Assembly: GCF_902497555.1 (NCBI RefSeq)
Contig: NZ_CABVGP010000001.1
Span: forward strand, 806,001-870,000
DNA length: 64,000 nt
From: Amycolatopsis camponoti
GTDB lineage: Bacteria; Actinomycetota; Actinomycetes; Mycobacteriales; Pseudonocardiaceae
Reading direction: 5' to 3'
Shown here one piece after another: positions 1 through 8,443 of this stretch (positions within the stretch are counted from its first letter, which is position 1; every line of letters begins with the position of its first letter). The position numbers and the translations under genes are program-made. The notes under the pieces were generated by a model. The model searched no databases, was not told the origin of the DNA, and saw nothing but the letters and a program-made list of their open reading frames with translations.

Positions 1-118
1 GGCCGACCCGGAACCCGAGCCGGTCGTCCAAGTGCGACTGCCGCCCCGGCGGCGGGTGCACGCGCCTGTCTACCGGTCACGCGCGTGGGCCGTCAGGCCG
101 CGGCTGCCGGAGCTTCGC
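1..118. other. Left edge, no assignable gene
   Basis: This stretch lies downstream of the minus-strand GntR gene. It is GC-rich and open in several frames, but none has a convincing start, domain or ribosome site inside the window. It may hold the end of a gene lying further left. Confidence 0.3.
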
Positions 119-838
119 TCACGCGTTGCCCGGCACCGGCGGGACGTGCCCCTCGATGAGGCTCGTCCCCGGCGCGAGGCGCTGAACCGCGTCCTCCATG
201 TGGGAGTCGAGAAGGGCAAGCGCCGTTTCCTCGTCGCCGTCGCGCAGGGCTTGGATGAGTTTCGTGTGCTCCTCGACTCGTTCCTCGACCCGCTGATAAG
301 TGCTCTGCAACGCGGTCAGGCACATCCGCGTCTCGATGAGGAGGGTCCGGGCCATCCGGACGAGCCGCTTGCTGCCGGATGCGTTGATGAGGGCCTCGTG
401 GAACCTGAGGTCAGCGGTGGAGAGCGCGCTCGGGTCGTCTTCACTCGCGGCCGTCGCCATCTCCGCGACGGTCTGTTCGAGCAAGTCGGCGATCCGGGCG
501 CGGTCCCCGCCGCGCACCGCACGGATCATCGCGGCCCGTTCGATCGCCGATCGAGCTGCATAGATGTCGTAGACGTCGCCGGGCTCGAGGTCGATCACGA
601 AGAGCCCGCGGTGCCGTTCGCTGCGGAGGAGCCCTTCGGACACGAGATGCTGCATGGCCTCCCGGAGTGGCCCCCGTGACACCTGGAACCGGGACGCCAG
701 CTCGGTCTCGCCGAGCTGGGTCCCGGGCGGGAGTGCGCCGGTCATGATCGCGTCGCGCAGCTGACGCGCGATGACCGCGGCCGTCGACTCGCGGCTGACC
801 GGTTCGATCTCGGGCAGCATGCCCGGTGGCAGGGCCAT
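119..838 (-). CDS. GntR/FadR-type regulator (FCD domain)
   Basis: This 239-residue DNA-binding repressor or activator has a winged helix-turn-helix at about residues 17-80 (AIMTGALPPG, then SRGPLREAMQHL). An all-helical FCD ligand domain follows at about 90-220, with the family's metal-binding style (DLRFHEAL). FCD regulators usually sense small carboxylic acids. The gene sits 1 bp downstream of a minus-strand Asp/Glu-racemase-like gene and is probably co-transcribed with it. Two ATTGT-N2-ACAAT palindromes in the neighbouring promoters (around 1613 and 2458) have the form of GntR operators. I infer that this protein binds them and controls the racemase pair and the divergent dehydrogenase-amidase genes. 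The effector is unknown. Confidence 0.88.
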   Translation of the reverse strand: MALPPGMLPEIEPVSRESTAAVIARQLRDAIMTGALPPGTQLGETELASRFQVSRGPLREAMQHLVSEGLLRSERHRGLFVIDLEPGDVYDIYAARSAIERAAMIRAVRGGDRARIADLLEQTVAEMATAASEDDPSALSTADLRFHEALINASGSKRLVRMARTLLIETRMCLTALQSTYQRVEERVEEHTKLIQALRDGDEETALALLDSHMEDAVQRLAPGTSLIEGHVPPVPGNA

Positions 839-839
839 G

Positions 840-1586
840 TCACGCGCTCCCGTCCGGCAGGTGCCGGAACAACGCGCCGAGGGATCGGACGAGCCGGTGC
901 CGTCCGGTCAGGCGCAGGCCTTCCCAGACCGTCACCTGGTTGGCGGTCAGCACCGGCTTCTTGAGGGCGGCTTCGACGATGTTGATCTCCTGGAGCGTCC
1001 GCATCGCGGTGTCGGGCACCAGCACCGCGTCGGCGTCCGGGTGGTCGTTGCGCACGGCGAGCTCGACGACGGCTTCCGACGTCATCGCGCCGACCTCGGC
1101 GGCCGTGACGATGTCGGCGCTGGCCATCGAGACGACCTCGATGCCGCCGGCCTTGAGGAAGTCCACGAACAGCCGGGCGATGTCGTCCGGGTAGCTGGCC
1201 GCGACGGCGACCCGCTTGACGTCCAGGGCACGTGCGGCGTGCACGAACGCGAAGGAGGTGCTGGAGGCCGGGACTCCGGCGACGGCGGCGAGACGGTCGG
1301 CCTGGTCGCGGGCGCCGTCCCAGCCGTAGACGAAGCTGCCGCTGGTGCAGGCCCAGACGACCGCGTCCGGCTCGTGCTTCTTGAGCAGGGCGGCGCCGTC
1401 GGCGAGGCGGGCCTCGCTGCCGAGGTCCAGCAGTTCGGCGACCGCGTGCTTGTCGGTGCCGTAGATGTGCTCGACCGCGAGGCGGATGTCGCCCTCGTCG
1501 GCGGCCGCGCCGCCGAGCAGCTGCTCGGCCAGCGGGTAGTCGTCTTCGGCCGCGTGGTCGGGGTAGATGAAGCCGATGGTGGTCAC
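840..1586 (-). CDS. Asp/Glu racemase-superfamily protein lacking second catalytic Cys
   Basis: This 248-residue member of the Asp/Glu racemase, maleate isomerase and arylmalonate decarboxylase superfamily is called from GTG at 1586. GGAGG lies 5 bases upstream, and the open frame before it would run through a palindromic operator. Active enzymes normally use two cysteines. The first is present in ACTSGSF (Cys80). The region aligning with the second reads VLVPDTAMRT, with Asp192 at the Cys position of its neighbour's FVSCTNLPT. It therefore may be a one-cysteine enzyme, a decarboxylase-like variant, or a partner subunit of the intact paralogue immediately upstream. It shares the conserved KPVLTANQ-T-W end with that paralogue. 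Substrate unknown. Confidence 0.8.
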   Translation of the reverse strand: MTTIGFIYPDHAAEDDYPLAEQLLGGAAADEGDIRLAVEHIYGTDKHAVAELLDLGSEARLADGAALLKKHEPDAVVWACTSGSFVYGWDGARDQADRLAAVAGVPASSTSFAFVHAARALDVKRVAVAASYPDDIARLFVDFLKAGGIEVVSMASADIVTAAEVGAMTSEAVVELAVRNDHPDADAVLVPDTAMRTLQEINIVEAALKKPVLTANQVTVWEGLRLTGRHRLVRSLGALFRHLPDGSA

Positions 1587-1607
1587 GAAACCTCCGGAGG
1601 GGCGCAA

Positions 1608-1619
1608 ATTGTCGACAAT
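1608..1619. promoter_or_regulatory. Putative GntR operator, copy 1
   Basis: ATTGTCGACAAT is a perfect 12-bp palindrome, 22 bases before the GTG start of the racemase-like gene and just after the end of its upstream paralogue. A close copy lies at 2451-2464. The form fits the half-sites of FCD-type GntR proteins. Assignment to the adjacent GntR is inference. Confidence 0.6.
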
Positions 1620-1645
1620 CCTAGAGGTAAGGTCAAGGAAAACCT

Positions 1646-2386
1646 TCACGACACGTCACGAAGCCACTTCCCGGGTCCGACGATCGGCAGGTTCATCCGG
1701 CGCAGGCATGCCCACATGGTCAGCTGGTTGGCGGTGAGCACCGGCTTGCCGAGCGCGGCTTCCAGCGGCTCGATCAGGTCGTACGTCGGCAAGTTCGTGC
1801 AGCTGACGAAGATCGCTTCGGCTTCGCCGTGGTCGGCGGCGAGGATGCGTTCGGCGATGGTGCGGTAGCTGACCTTCCAGATGCCGCCGCCCAGCCCGAG
1901 GTGGTCGCTGGCGACCGTCTCGACGTTCAGCTCGCCGAGGAAGTCGTGCAGCGCGCCGGTGAGGTCGGCGTCGTACGGCGTAAGCACCGAGACGCGGTGC
2001 AGGTCGAGCTGGTGCAGCACCTCGGCCAGCGCGCCCGAGGTGGTCACGGCGTCCGGCGCGCCGGCGTCGCAGATCGCCTTGGTCAGCGACCGCTCGTAGT
2101 CGACGCCGTTGACGAAGCTGCCCGACGTGCAGAGGTAGGCGACGACCTCGGGCTCCACGTGCAGCACGTCGCGAGTCGCGCTGGCGAGGTGGTGGCTGTC
2201 GCTGACGAGGCGGGCCATCTCCATGCTGACCGGCACCGGCTCGTACGGCGTCCGCGCGAGGTGCAGCGACACCTCCATCGGCACCCAGCGCCAGAGCTCG
2301 CGCTCCAGTGCGAGGTCGAAGGGGGCGATCACCCCGATGCCGCGTTGCGCCAGCGGGCCGTCGAACGCCAGGAAGTCGAAATCCAA
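1646..2386 (-). CDS. Asp/Glu racemase / maleate isomerase family enzyme
   Basis: This 246-residue enzyme has both cysteines of the superfamily: Cys86 in YLCTSGSF and Cys196 in FVSCTNLPT. That pattern is typical of maleate cis-trans isomerases and two-base racemases. The start is TTG at 2386, chosen because GGAGG sits 7 bases upstream. It is the first gene of a minus-strand run with its one-cysteine paralogue and the GntR gene, and it is divergent from the D-2-hydroxyacid dehydrogenase. Isomerisation or racemisation of an alpha-substituted carboxylate made by the neighbouring amidase or dehydrogenase is plausible, but the substrate cannot be read from sequence. EutA-like ectoine-utilisation proteins belong to the same family, yet the other ectoine genes are absent here. 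Confidence 0.8.
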   Translation of the reverse strand: MDFDFLAFDGPLAQRGIGVIAPFDLALERELWRWVPMEVSLHLARTPYEPVPVSMEMARLVSDSHHLASATRDVLHVEPEVVAYLCTSGSFVNGVDYERSLTKAICDAGAPDAVTTSGALAEVLHQLDLHRVSVLTPYDADLTGALHDFLGELNVETVASDHLGLGGGIWKVSYRTIAERILAADHGEAEAIFVSCTNLPTYDLIEPLEAALGKPVLTANQLTMWACLRRMNLPIVGPGKWLRDVS

Positions 2387-2450
2387 GGCTCAGCCTCCGG
2401 AATACGTCTGAACTTGATGACACGTCCGGTGCTCCGGGGGTCGTTCCTCG

Positions 2451-2464
2451 GATTGTTGACAATC
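2451..2464. promoter_or_regulatory. Putative GntR operator, copy 2
   Basis: GATTGTTGACAATC has six-base arms GATTGT and ACAATC around a two-base centre, and lies between the divergent racemase and dehydrogenase genes. It shares ATTGT-N-GACAATC with the site at 1608-1619. This position would let one regulator control both directions. Confidence 0.6.
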
Positions 2465-2490
2465 ATACGAGTGACTTTTACCGTGTCAAC

Positions 2491-3489
2491 GTGATCGCCT
2501 CGGAAACCCAGGAAACCCCGGTCCTGGCGGTGCTCTGCGGCGAGTCCCGCCCACCGGACATGCGTGCTGTCGAATCCGGTGCCGTGGTGCGTTACACGGA
2601 CGCGGCGGGCCTGCCCGAAGCGTTGTCCGGAGCCGACGCGCTCTTCGTCTACGACTTCCTCTCAACGGCCGTGCCGGACGCCTGGTACGCGGCCGATCGG
2701 CTGCGCTGGCTGCACATCGCGAGCGCGGGCGTCGACCCGGTGCTGTTCCCCGGGCTGGTCGAGAGCGACGTCGTCTTGACCAACTCGCGGGGTGTCTTCG
2801 ACGACGCCATCGCGGAGTACGTGCTGGGTGTCGTCCTCGCTTTCGCGAAGGACTTCGCGCGGTCGCACGATCTGCAGCGCGAGGGTCGCTGGCTGCACCG
2901 CGAGAGCGAACGGATCGCCGGGCGCGAGGTGGTGGTCGTCGGCACCGGGCCGATCGGCCGGGCCATCGCGCGGCTGCTGCGCGCGGCCGGGATGCGGGTC
3001 AGCGGTGCCGGCCGCCGCGAGCGCACGGGCGACCCGGACTTCGGCGTCGTGCACGCGTCTTCGCAGCTCGACGCGTTCCTGCCACGCGCCGACTACGTCG
3101 TCGCCGTCGCGCCGCTGACCGAGCACACCAAGGGCATGTTCGACGCGCGCGCGTTCGCCGCGATGAAGCCGTCGGCGCGCTTCGTGAACGTGGGCCGGGG
3201 TGAGCTGGTCGTCACGTCCGACCTGGTCGCGGCGCTCGAAAGCAAAGCGATCGCCGGCGCCGCCCTCGACGTGTTCGACACCGAGCCGCTGCCGCCCGGC
3301 CACCCGCTGTGGACCATGCCGGACGTGCTGGTCTCGCCGCACATGTCCGGCGACTTCATCGGCTGGCGCACCACCCTCGTCGAGGTGTTCACGGAGAACT
3401 TCCGCCGCTGGCGGGCTGGGGAGCCGCTGCGCAATGTCGTCGACAAGACGCTCGGCTACGTGCCGTCGGGGAAGCAGGGAGCCGGATGA
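2491..3489 (+). CDS. D-2-hydroxyacid dehydrogenase family
   Basis: This 332-residue NAD(P)-dependent dehydrogenase reduces a 2-keto acid or oxidises a D-2-hydroxy acid. The Rossmann motif is GTGPIG (residues 151-156). The catalytic Arg-Glu-His set is visible as Arg236 in VNVGRGE, Glu265 in DVFDTEPL and His284 in VSPHMSG. GTG at 2491 is used because the conserved region starts a few residues later; no clear Shine-Dalgarno is seen, so the mRNA may be leaderless or nearly so. The stop codon overlaps the amidase ATG (ATGA), so the two are translationally coupled. It is divergent from the racemase pair across a GntR-type operator. Confidence 0.87.
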   Translation: MIASETQETPVLAVLCGESRPPDMRAVESGAVVRYTDAAGLPEALSGADALFVYDFLSTAVPDAWYAADRLRWLHIASAGVDPVLFPGLVESDVVLTNSRGVFDDAIAEYVLGVVLAFAKDFARSHDLQREGRWLHRESERIAGREVVVVGTGPIGRAIARLLRAAGMRVSGAGRRERTGDPDFGVVHASSQLDAFLPRADYVVAVAPLTEHTKGMFDARAFAAMKPSARFVNVGRGELVVTSDLVAALESKAIAGAALDVFDTEPLPPGHPLWTMPDVLVSPHMSGDFIGWRTTLVEVFTENFRRWRAGEPLRNVVDKTLGYVPSGKQGAG

Positions 3490-4868
3490 ACGACAGGATG
3501 CTGACCGCCAGCGAGCTCGTCGCCGCCTACGCGACCGGTGAGCTGTCACCGATCGAGGCGACGCAGAACGCGCTGCAGGCCATCGAAGACCGCGACGGCG
3601 AGTGCAACGCGTACTGCCTCGTCGACGCCGACGGGGCGCTGGAACAGGCCAAGGCGTCGGAGGTCCGCTGGCGGGACGGCAACCCGATCGGCTGGCTCGA
3701 CGGCGTGCCGTCCTCGATCAAGGACATGTTCCTCACCCAGGGCTGGCCGACCGTCCGGGGCTCGAAGAGCATCGACCCGGACCAGCCGTGGGACGTCGAC
3801 AGCCCGGTCGCCGCGCGGATGCGCGAAGCCGGTCTGGTCTTACTGGGTAAGACGACCACGCCCGAGATCGCGTGGAAGGGCGTCACCGACAGCCCGCTGC
3901 GGGGCATCACGCGCAACCCCGCCGACCCGTCGAAGACGGCCGGCGGATCGAGCGGTGGCAGCGCAGCGGCCGTCGCGGCGGGGATGGGCGAGCTGTCCGT
4001 CGGCACCGACGGCGGCGGCTCGGTGCGGATCCCGGCGTCGTTCTGCGGGATCGTCGGGCTCAAGCCCACGCACGGCCGGATCCCGTTGTTCCCGGCGAGC
4101 CCGTTCGGCCCGCTCTCGCACGCCGGCCCGATGGCGCGGTCGGTGGACGACACCGCGCTGCTGCTGGACGTCCTGTCGCTGCCCGACCACCGCGACCCGG
4201 CCGCGCTGGCGCCCCCGGTGGCGTCGTTCCGCGAGGCCGTCCGCCGGGACGTGCGCGGCCTGATCGCGGCGTTCTCGCCGACGCTCGGCTACGTCGACGT
4301 CGACCCGGAGATCGCGGCGGTCGTCGCCGCGGCGGTGCGCGCGCTCGGCGACGCCGGTCTGCACATCGAGGAGACCGACCCGGGGTTCGCCGATCCCAAG
4401 CCGGCGTTCGACATCCTGTGGTCGTCGGGGGCGGCGAAGCTGCTCGACTCGTTCCCGCCCGGGTCCGAGGAGCGGACGGACCCGGGCCTGCGCAAGGTCT
4501 GGGAGCTCGGCCGGACGTGGTCGGCGAGCGACTACCTCGACGCGACCGCCGAGCGGGCCGCGCTGGGCATCCTCATGGGCGAGTTCCACACGCGCTACGA
4601 CGTGCTGATCACCCCGACCGTCCCGATCGCCGCGTTCGAAGCCGGGCACGACGTGCCGCCGGGCAGCGGGCTGAGCGAGTGGCCGGAGTGGACGCCGTTC
4701 ACGTACCCGTTCAACATGACCCAGCAGCCGGCGATCAGCGTCCCGGCCGGCCACACGTCGGCGGGGCTGCCGGTGGGCCTACAGATCGTCGGGCCGCGGC
4801 ACTCGGACGACCTCGTGCTGGCGGTGGCGAAGCTCCTGGAGGAAGTGCGGCCCTGGGCGCCGGCCTGA
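3486..4868 (+). CDS. Amidase (amidase-signature family)
   Basis: This 460-residue amide hydrolase carries the Ser-cisSer-Lys triad: Lys79 in PSSIKDMF, Ser155 in TAGGSSGGS and Ser179 in TDGGGSVRIP. The length and the GGSSGGS signature are normal for cytoplasmic amidases; there is no signal peptide and no Asp-tRNA amidotransferase context. Its ATG overlaps the dehydrogenase stop by four bases. It probably releases a carboxylic acid and ammonia from an amide that the dehydrogenase or racemases then process. The leucine at 3840-3842 is a rare TTA codon, which in streptomycetes would make translation depend on the bldA tRNA. Confidence 0.88.
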   Translation: MNDRMLTASELVAAYATGELSPIEATQNALQAIEDRDGECNAYCLVDADGALEQAKASEVRWRDGNPIGWLDGVPSSIKDMFLTQGWPTVRGSKSIDPDQPWDVDSPVAARMREAGLVLLGKTTTPEIAWKGVTDSPLRGITRNPADPSKTAGGSSGGSAAAVAAGMGELSVGTDGGGSVRIPASFCGIVGLKPTHGRIPLFPASPFGPLSHAGPMARSVDDTALLLDVLSLPDHRDPAALAPPVASFREAVRRDVRGLIAAFSPTLGYVDVDPEIAAVVAAAVRALGDAGLHIEETDPGFADPKPAFDILWSSGAAKLLDSFPPGSEERTDPGLRKVWELGRTWSASDYLDATAERAALGILMGEFHTRYDVLITPTVPIAAFEAGHDVPPGSGLSEWPEWTPFTYPFNMTQQPAISVPAGHTSAGLPVGLQIVGPRHSDDLVLAVAKLLEEVRPWAPA

Positions 4869-4926
4869 CCACACGTGAGGGTGAAACCCGGGCCGGTGCG
4901 GGGCGAGCTGTGCCACTGTCGGCCGG

Positions 4927-5184
4927 GTGAACGCTGAAGGCTGGCGGTACGAGCGCGCCATTCCGACCGTGGACGTCGCCGGAGAACCGACCCGGGTGGT
5001 GGTGGGCCTGATCGAGCACGGCGACCGCCTGGCGGCGGCACTCCGGGTGGACGACGGCAAAGCGGCCCTGGTTCCCCTGGAAATGGGCGGCGAGCTGCTG
5101 AAGGCGCTGCGGGAGACACTGGAGAGCTGGTGGCGCCTCGACGGCCACCGCGACCTGACCCCGGAACCCCGGGCCGGCCGCTGA
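4927..5184 (+). CDS. Small hypothetical protein
   Basis: An 85-residue protein starting with GTG at 4927. It is soluble, acidic in the middle (LIEHGDRLAAALRVDDGKAALVPLEMGG) and ends in a basic proline-rich tail. I recognise no domain. It lies between the amidase and the MaoC gene on the same strand with normal coding composition. It may be a small protein kept for its own regulation rather than part of the amidase operon. Confidence 0.5.
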   Translation: MNAEGWRYERAIPTVDVAGEPTRVVVGLIEHGDRLAAALRVDDGKAALVPLEMGGELLKALRETLESWWRLDGHRDLTPEPRAGR

Positions 5185-5230
5185 AGCCGGTGGTAGCCGG
5201 GTGTGTCCGGTTCTGTGGCACGCTGCGGCC

Positions 5231-5680
5231 ATGAGTGATCGCTACTTCGAGGACTACGTCCCCGGCGCCACCCACGACTGCGGCAGCGTCGAGGTGACCG
5301 AGGCCGACATCCTCGACTTCGCCCGTCGCTACGACCCGCAGAGCTTCCACGTCGACGCCGCCGCCGCGGCGGACGGGCCGTTCGGCGGGCTGATCGCCAG
5401 CGGCTGGCACACCGCGAGCCTGATGATGCGGCTCTACGCCGATCACTACCTGTCCTCTGTGTCCAGTTTGGGCAGTCCGGGCGTCGACGAGCTGAGGTGG
5501 CCGTGGCCCGTGCGGCCGGGCTCGGTGCTGCGGCTGCGCGCCACCGTCGCCGAGGCCCGGCTCTCGCGTTCGAAGCCGGACCGGGGGCTGGTGCGCACGT
5601 ACGTCGAGTTCGTCGACGGCGGGGACGACGTCGTCTTCAGCGCGAGCCTGCTGAACCTCATCCTGGTGCGGCCGGGCTGA
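5231..5680 (+). CDS. MaoC-like dehydratase
   Basis: This 149-residue hot-dog-fold protein is of the MaoC/R-hydratase type, which hydrates or dehydrates enoyl-CoA thioesters. Visible family features are the opening RYFEDYVPGATHDCG, the hydratase-type segment YDPQSFHVD (Asp and His of the active site) and GLIASGWHTASLMMRL. ATG at 5231 is chosen because it begins the conserved N-terminus. Its 3' end overlaps the convergent MFS gene by 23 bp. No fatty-acid genes are adjacent, so it may be a stand-alone housekeeping or polyketide-related hydratase. Confidence 0.85.
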   Translation: MSDRYFEDYVPGATHDCGSVEVTEADILDFARRYDPQSFHVDAAAAADGPFGGLIASGWHTASLMMRLYADHYLSSVSSLGSPGVDELRWPWPVRPGSVLRLRATVAEARLSRSKPDRGLVRTYVEFVDGGDDVVFSASLLNLILVRPG

Positions 5681-6890
5681 TCGGCGCGCGGCGGACCAGT
5701 CCGCGCACCTGCGGGTTGAGCAGCACGATCGCCGTCGCGCCGACGACGAGGGCCGCGCCGCCGAGGAGCGTCGCCGAACGTCCGGCGTGCTCGGCCAGCG
5801 GACCCGCGGCGATCTGGCCGAGCGGCATCGCGACGAACGAGCCGAGCATGTCGTAGGAGTAGACGCGGGCGAGCTTCTCGGGCGGCACGTTCTCCTGCAG
5901 CGACACGTCCCAGGCGACCCCGAACTGCTCGATCGCGAAGCCCGAGAGGAACATCGCGAACAGCATCGGCAGCAAGTACGGCGTCTCGCCGAGCGCGAGT
6001 ATCGGCAGCGCGTCGACCGTCACGAGCGCGACTCCGAACAGCAGCATCCGCCGTGGCAGCCACCGCGCGGCGAAGACTCCGCCGAGCAGCGCGCCGGCGG
6101 TTTGCACCGCCAGCGCGAGGCCCCAGCCGGTGCGGCCGAACGTGTCGTCGGCGACCAGCGGGCCGATCACCCGCAGTGCGCCCGCGTTCACCGCGTTGAC
6201 GATCATGAACTGCAGGACGACCAGCCACACCCACGACCGGGCCCGGAACTCCCGCCAGCCTTCCGCGAGCTCGCTGAGGGGGCGGCTGCCCGGGATGCGC
6301 ACGCCGTGCGGCAGGCGGATCCGCCGGTAGGAAAGCGCGGCGGCGAGGAACAGGACGGCGTTCCCGGCGAGCGCCCACCCCGAGCCGGCGAACGCGACGA
6401 GAACCCCGGCGAGCCCGGCGCCGGCGATGCGGCCGACGTTGGACAGCAGCCGGACCAGCGCGTTCGCCTGGGCGAGCAGCGGCGTGGGCACGGTCAGAGG
6501 CGTGAGCGACGCGGCCGCGGGCAGCGAGATGGCCGAGACGGCGCCGTTGACCAGGCTGAGCCCGACCAGCAGCGGAACGGACGCGAATCCGCAGAGGACG
6601 CTCGCGGCGATGGCGGCCTGCGTGAGCGCGGCGGCGGTCTCGGTGCCCTGCAGGATCACCGACCGCGGCAGCCGGTCGGCCAGCATCCCGCCGAAGAGCA
6701 CGAGCAGCACATTGGCGATCGACCGCGCCCCGACGACGATCCCGAGATCCACGGCCGACCCGGTCAGGTCGACGACGGCGAAGGCCAACGCGAAGGGCGC
6801 GACGGCGTTGGCGAAGTCGGCGAAGGTCCGCCCGGTGACGAGGGCGCGAAAGCGAGGTTCACGAAGCGGGGCGAGGAGCGGGGAAGTCAT
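5658..6890 (-). CDS. MFS transporter
   Basis: This 410-residue membrane protein has about 12 hydrophobic segments and looks like an MFS-3/enterobactin-exporter type efflux carrier (opening PLLAPLREPRFRALVTGRTF, then GGMLADRLPRS in the loop after TM2). Drug or metabolite export is likely. An ArsR-type regulator lies 169 bp upstream on the same strand and is the natural candidate to control it. The intervening 169 bp is non-coding and may hold the promoter. The carried substrate cannot be told. Confidence 0.85.
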   Translation of the reverse strand: MTSPLLAPLREPRFRALVTGRTFADFANAVAPFALAFAVVDLTGSAVDLGIVVGARSIANVLLVLFGGMLADRLPRSVILQGTETAAALTQAAIAASVLCGFASVPLLVGLSLVNGAVSAISLPAAASLTPLTVPTPLLAQANALVRLLSNVGRIAGAGLAGVLVAFAGSGWALAGNAVLFLAAALSYRRIRLPHGVRIPGSRPLSELAEGWREFRARSWVWLVVLQFMIVNAVNAGALRVIGPLVADDTFGRTGWGLALAVQTAGALLGGVFAARWLPRRMLLFGVALVTVDALPILALGETPYLLPMLFAMFLSGFAIEQFGVAWDVSLQENVPPEKLARVYSYDMLGSFVAMPLGQIAAGPLAEHAGRSATLLGGAALVVGATAIVLLNPQVRGLVRRAPISPAAPG

Positions 6891-7059
6891 CAGAGCAGCT
6901 CCGGCGGGACGGTGGGAGAAGGTGAGTGACGTGGTCGTGTGGACGGGCTTGCGTTGCCGGCAGGCAGATATGGCCTGGCTCGTGCGGCCGGCGGCGTGAG
7001 CCGGCCGGTCAGCCGTGGGGCGACAGATCCGATCCCGCGCCGCGAACCCGGCGCCCTCA

Positions 7060-7569
7060 TCACGCTTCCTCCGACAGCTCGAACAACGCCACGCTCGCGC
7101 TGACCCGCACCGTTCCCGGTGACCGAGGTGGCTGCGCCGCCGCGTGGAGTTCCTGGCTCAGTTGCGATGCCTGCTGGAGGAGGCGTTCCCAGAGTGCGGG
7201 GTCCACCCACAGCTCCGCGTCCGTCAACGAGGCTCGGCGGCCCGGTGCCCGTGACCCCGCCCGCCGCAGGAGTTCGCCCGCGACCGCCTTGGTCAGCAGC
7301 TGCTCCTCTGCCGGGTCGCGGGTGGTCAAGCGGCGACCCGAGTCCGGGTCGTGGCGGTACCGCTTCGCGTGGCCGCCGCGGATCGTCACCTCTTCGGCCA
7401 CGTCCAGGAGGCCCGCCTCGTGCAGGCGGCGCAGGTGGTAGCTGATGTTCGCCTGCGTTTCGCCCAGCTCGCGCGCCGCTTCGGCCGCGCTCATCGGGGC
7501 TCCCGTCAGCAGCGACAGGATCCGCATGCGCAGCGGGTGCGCCAGTACGCGCAGGTTGTCGTGGGGCAT
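7060..7569 (-). CDS. ArsR-type winged-helix regulator
   Basis: A 169-residue regulator starting with ATG at 7569. The ArsR-type winged helix covers about residues 1-80 (LAHPLRMRILSLLTG, AAEAARELGETQANISYHLRRL, and the wing HAKRYRHDPDSG). The C-terminal half is helical and lacks a recognisable metal-binding cysteine set, so a small-molecule effector is more likely than a metal. It precedes the MFS transporter gene on the same strand. Confidence 0.83.
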   Translation of the reverse strand: MPHDNLRVLAHPLRMRILSLLTGAPMSAAEAARELGETQANISYHLRRLHEAGLLDVAEEVTIRGGHAKRYRHDPDSGRRLTTRDPAEEQLLTKAVAGELLRRAGSRAPGRRASLTDAELWVDPALWERLLQQASQLSQELHAAAQPPRSPGTVRVSASVALFELSEEA

Positions 7570-7615
7570 GGCGCCAGTCTGCCACAACCATCAAAGAGTT
7601 ATTTGGGGGTCTCGC

Positions 7616-8443
7616 CTAGAGCGAAAACTCCGTCCCGTCCGCCGGAAGCGACGCGCCGGCCGACAGCACCGCGGCGTGCTCTTCCGACACCGGGTCCAGC
7701 ACCGGGTTCGTGTTGTTCAGGTGTGTGAACGCCCACCGCCCGGGCCGTCCGGAGATCCGGGCCAGGCTCGCGGTGATCGGCAGGTGCCCCATCGCGAGCT
7801 GGTCCGGCCCGCCGACGCCGGCCATCTCGTCCGGCGCGTAGAACGTGCCGTCGAGCAGCACCAGCGAAGCACCCTCCACAAAGGAATCGAACCCCTCGGG
7901 CCAGCTCTTCAGGCACGGCGCGTACACCAGCGACCCGCCGGTCGCGAGATCCGTGATCCGGTAGGCGACCACCCACGGACCGTCTCCCGTGGAAGAAACG
8001 TACTTCGGTCTCTTATCGCTCACCGGTAGCGAAGAGATCCGTAGTCCGGGAAGGTCCACAAGGGACGTCCAGCCGCCGTAGCCGTCGACGATCGCGCGGA
8101 ACGGAGACAAAGCGTCCAGCACCGTGTCCGGCGCGTACACCGGGAGCCCGCCGGCCTCGCGCAGCATCAGCAGGCCCAGCGAGTGGTCGAGTTCGGCGTC
8201 GGTCAGCAGAACTCCGCGCAACGGCGTCTCCCGCGGACCTGGCCCCGCACGCAACGGCGGGGTGGAAAGGATCTGCGACCGGATGTCCGGTGAGCAGTTC
8301 AGCAGGTACCAGCCGACGCCGTCCGCGCTGATCGCGACGCAGTCCTGGGTGCGAGGCGCCAGCGCGGAAGTGCAGAGCGGACACGCGCAGTTCCACTGTG
8401 GACATCCGCCGCCCGCCGCGGTGCCGAGCAGGATCACCTTCAT
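7616..8443 (-). CDS. pqqB: PQQ biosynthesis protein PqqB
   Basis: This 275-residue metallo-beta-lactamase-fold protein is needed late in pyrroloquinoline quinone synthesis; family work implicates it in hydroxylating the cross-linked Glu-Tyr intermediate. The N-terminus has the diagnostic LGTAAGGGCPQWNC with cysteines 14, 19, 21 and 24. The PqqB-type variant TDAELDHSLGL replaces the usual metal motif. Its ATG overlaps the pqqE stop (ATGA). It is the last gene of the pqqA-C-D-E-B operon. Confidence 0.95.
   Translation of the reverse strand: MKVILLGTAAGGGCPQWNCACPLCTSALAPRTQDCVAISADGVGWYLLNCSPDIRSQILSTPPLRAGPGPRETPLRGVLLTDAELDHSLGLLMLREAGGLPVYAPDTVLDALSPFRAIVDGYGGWTSLVDLPGLRISSLPVSDKRPKYVSSTGDGPWVVAYRITDLATGGSLVYAPCLKSWPEGFDSFVEGASLVLLDGTFYAPDEMAGVGGPDQLAMGHLPITASLARISGRPGRWAFTHLNNTNPVLDPVSEEHAAVLSAGASLPADGTEFSL

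Noticed and set aside
32..679. Long plus-strand frame opposite the left GntR gene
   Set aside because: It mirrors the codon positions of the GntR gene and encodes Arg/Ala/His-rich sequence without any domain.
1587..1649. Upstream ATG for the one-cysteine racemase gene
   Set aside because: It would make the operator palindrome coding and lacks a ribosome site, while GTG at 1586 has GGAGG at ideal spacing.
840..4868. Ectoine utilisation cluster
   Set aside because: The racemase-like proteins recall EutA, but no eutB, eutC, eutD or eutE-type genes are present.
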